From positions 1 through 5,726 of the forward strand of contig DNMB01000204.1 in the NCBI GenBank assembly GCA_003489485.1: a stretch of 5,726 nucleotides of DNA. Reading direction: 5' to 3'. The position numbers and the translations under genes are program-made. The notes under the pieces are model-generated. The model saw only the letters and a program-made list of their open reading frames with translations, had not been told where the DNA came from and did not search any database. Positions within the stretch are counted from its first letter, which is position 1, and every line of letters begins with the position of its first letter. The stretch comes from Chitinophagaceae bacterium (lineage in GTDB: Bacteria > Bacteroidota > Bacteroidia > Chitinophagales > Chitinophagaceae). This document shows positions 4,971 through 5,726 of this stretch, piece by piece.

Positions 4971-5726
4971 AAGATCTTAGTTTACTTCTTTGGCGGCTAT
5001 AGGAAAAATAGATCACCAGTCCGATCGCCATCCAGATCAACGCTACTTTTAGCGTTTGTTCGTCAAGACCTGCGATCATGGCCAGGCAGATCACAGCGCC
5101 CAGTGTAGAGACCAGCGGAACAACAGGTGTTCTGAAGGGTCTTTCGATATGGGGTGATTTGACCCGTAAGATCCACACACCAATGCTTACCAAAACGAAG
5201 GCAAATAGAGTACCGAAGCTGGTCAGATCTCCAGCCACATGTCCGGGAACAAAGGCGGCAAATGCGCCTACGAATACGAATAGGATCCAGTTGGCTTTAT
5301 AGGGTGTCTTGTATTTTTTGTGCAGCTCTCCAAATGCACTGGGTATAAGACCGTCGTTACTCATCGTATAGAAAATACGACTTTGGCCCATCAGCATTAC
5401 CAGTATCACCGAAGAGAATCCGGCCAGGATAGCGACCGTAACGGCATCGGCCAGCCACTGGTATTCTTTCATATAGGTACTGATGGCGTAGGCCACGGAG
5501 GCCTCTCTTCCCTTTTCGGGATCCACAAAATCGGTCCAGGGAGCTACACCGGTCAGCACGTGTCCAAACAAAATGTATAAGATGGTACAAACAGCGAGCG
5601 ATCCCATAATACCTATAGGCATATCACGCTTTGGGTTCTTGGCCTCTTGGGCAGCAGTGCTCACGGCATCGAATCCAATGAAAGCAAAGAATACGATTGC
5701 TGCGCCACCAAGCACGCCTCCCCAGC
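4966..5726 (-). CDS. APC-superfamily amino acid permease (cationic amino acid transporter/YfnA-like), 3' part
   Basis: The N-terminal part lies beyond the right edge; about 252 C-terminal residues are visible. Inner-membrane secondary transporter of the amino acid-polyamine-organocation superfamily. The stretch FFAFIGFDAVSTAAQEAKNP followed by KRDMPIGI (visible residues about 12-39) is the hallmark of the CAT/YfnA branch, and MSNDGLIP and ERPFRTP are further family patches. About seven hydrophobic segments are visible: near 6-25, 43-60, 92-113, 144-161, 167-187, 202-220 and 225-243, which corresponds to roughly the last half of a 12-14 helix protein. It ends in a short basic tail (YSRQRSKLRSS). 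The exact substrate cannot be told; cationic or neutral amino acids are both possible in this branch. It is followed by a stem-loop and a strong terminator, so it is probably not co-transcribed with yebC. No frameshift is seen in the visible part. Confidence 0.92.
   Translation of the reverse strand, partial: WGGVLGGAAIVFFAFIGFDAVSTAAQEAKNPKRDMPIGIMGSLAVCTILYILFGHVLTGVAPWTDFVDPEKGREASVAYAISTYMKEYQWLADAVTVAILAGFSSVILVMLMGQSRIFYTMSNDGLIPSAFGELHKKYKTPYKANWILFVFVGAFAAFVPGHVAGDLTSFGTLFAFVLVSIGVWILRVKSPHIERPFRTPVVPLVSTLGAVICLAMIAGLDEQTLKVALIWMAIGLVIYFSYSRQRSKLRSS

Noticed and set aside
4559..5002. A 147-codon open frame on the plus strand opposite yebC
   Set aside because: It is antisense to most of the strongly conserved yebC reading frame, runs across the permease terminator, and its translation resembles no protein family I know.
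1..5726. Mobile elements, CRISPR arrays, tRNA or rRNA genes, or a new multi-gene system
   Set aside because: I saw no transposase or integrase motifs, no regularly spaced direct repeats, no tRNA-like cloverleaf and no cluster of unknown genes; all coding space is taken by five recognisable families.

Overview
The window looks like ordinary chromosomal DNA from a member of the Bacteroidota, most probably a Chitinophagaceae/Cytophaga-like lineage (the exact genus cannot be told). Four independent signs point there: a C-terminal type IX secretion sorting domain of the gliding-motility (CHU_C) kind, a fused E1-alpha/E1-beta 2-oxoacid dehydrogenase of the sort common in this phylum, the Bacteroidota form of the YebC N-terminus, and promoter elements matching TAnnTTTG instead of the sigma-70 TATAAT box, with no clear Shine-Dalgarno sequences.

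Layout. Bases 1-1143 (+) hold the 3' part of a large secreted, multi-domain surface protein. A hairpin terminator at about 1142-1170 lies between it and a convergent small secreted DUF1573 protein (1198-1632, -). A 116-base divergent spacer (1633-1748) carries a promoter for each side: one for DUF1573 and one for the fused E1 gene (1749-4124, +), whose -7 element almost touches its ATG and predicts a leaderless or near-leaderless mRNA. The E1 gene converges on a yebC-family gene (4145-4867, -) with only 20 bases between the stops. Upstream of yebC, a 98-base spacer contains the yebC promoter and the terminator of an APC-family amino acid permease (4966 to beyond 5726, -) that runs off the right edge.

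How the genes relate. No two genes form a clear operon. Three of the five genes are complete and each appears to have its own promoter. The functions are housekeeping or surface-related: oxidative decarboxylation of a 2-oxoacid, YebC-type translation or regulatory factor, amino acid uptake, and an exported surface protein. Amino acid import and a possibly branched-chain 2-oxoacid dehydrogenase could be linked metabolically, but nothing in the sequence shows co-regulation.

I found no mobile element, CRISPR array, tRNA, rRNA, or candidate for a new defence or biosynthetic system. The points worth a second look are regulatory: the abutting -7 element and ATG, paired hairpins after both minus-strand stop codons, and the tight packing of terminator and promoter between the permease and yebC. 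On the protein side, the fused E1 has a non-canonical thiamine diphosphate motif.
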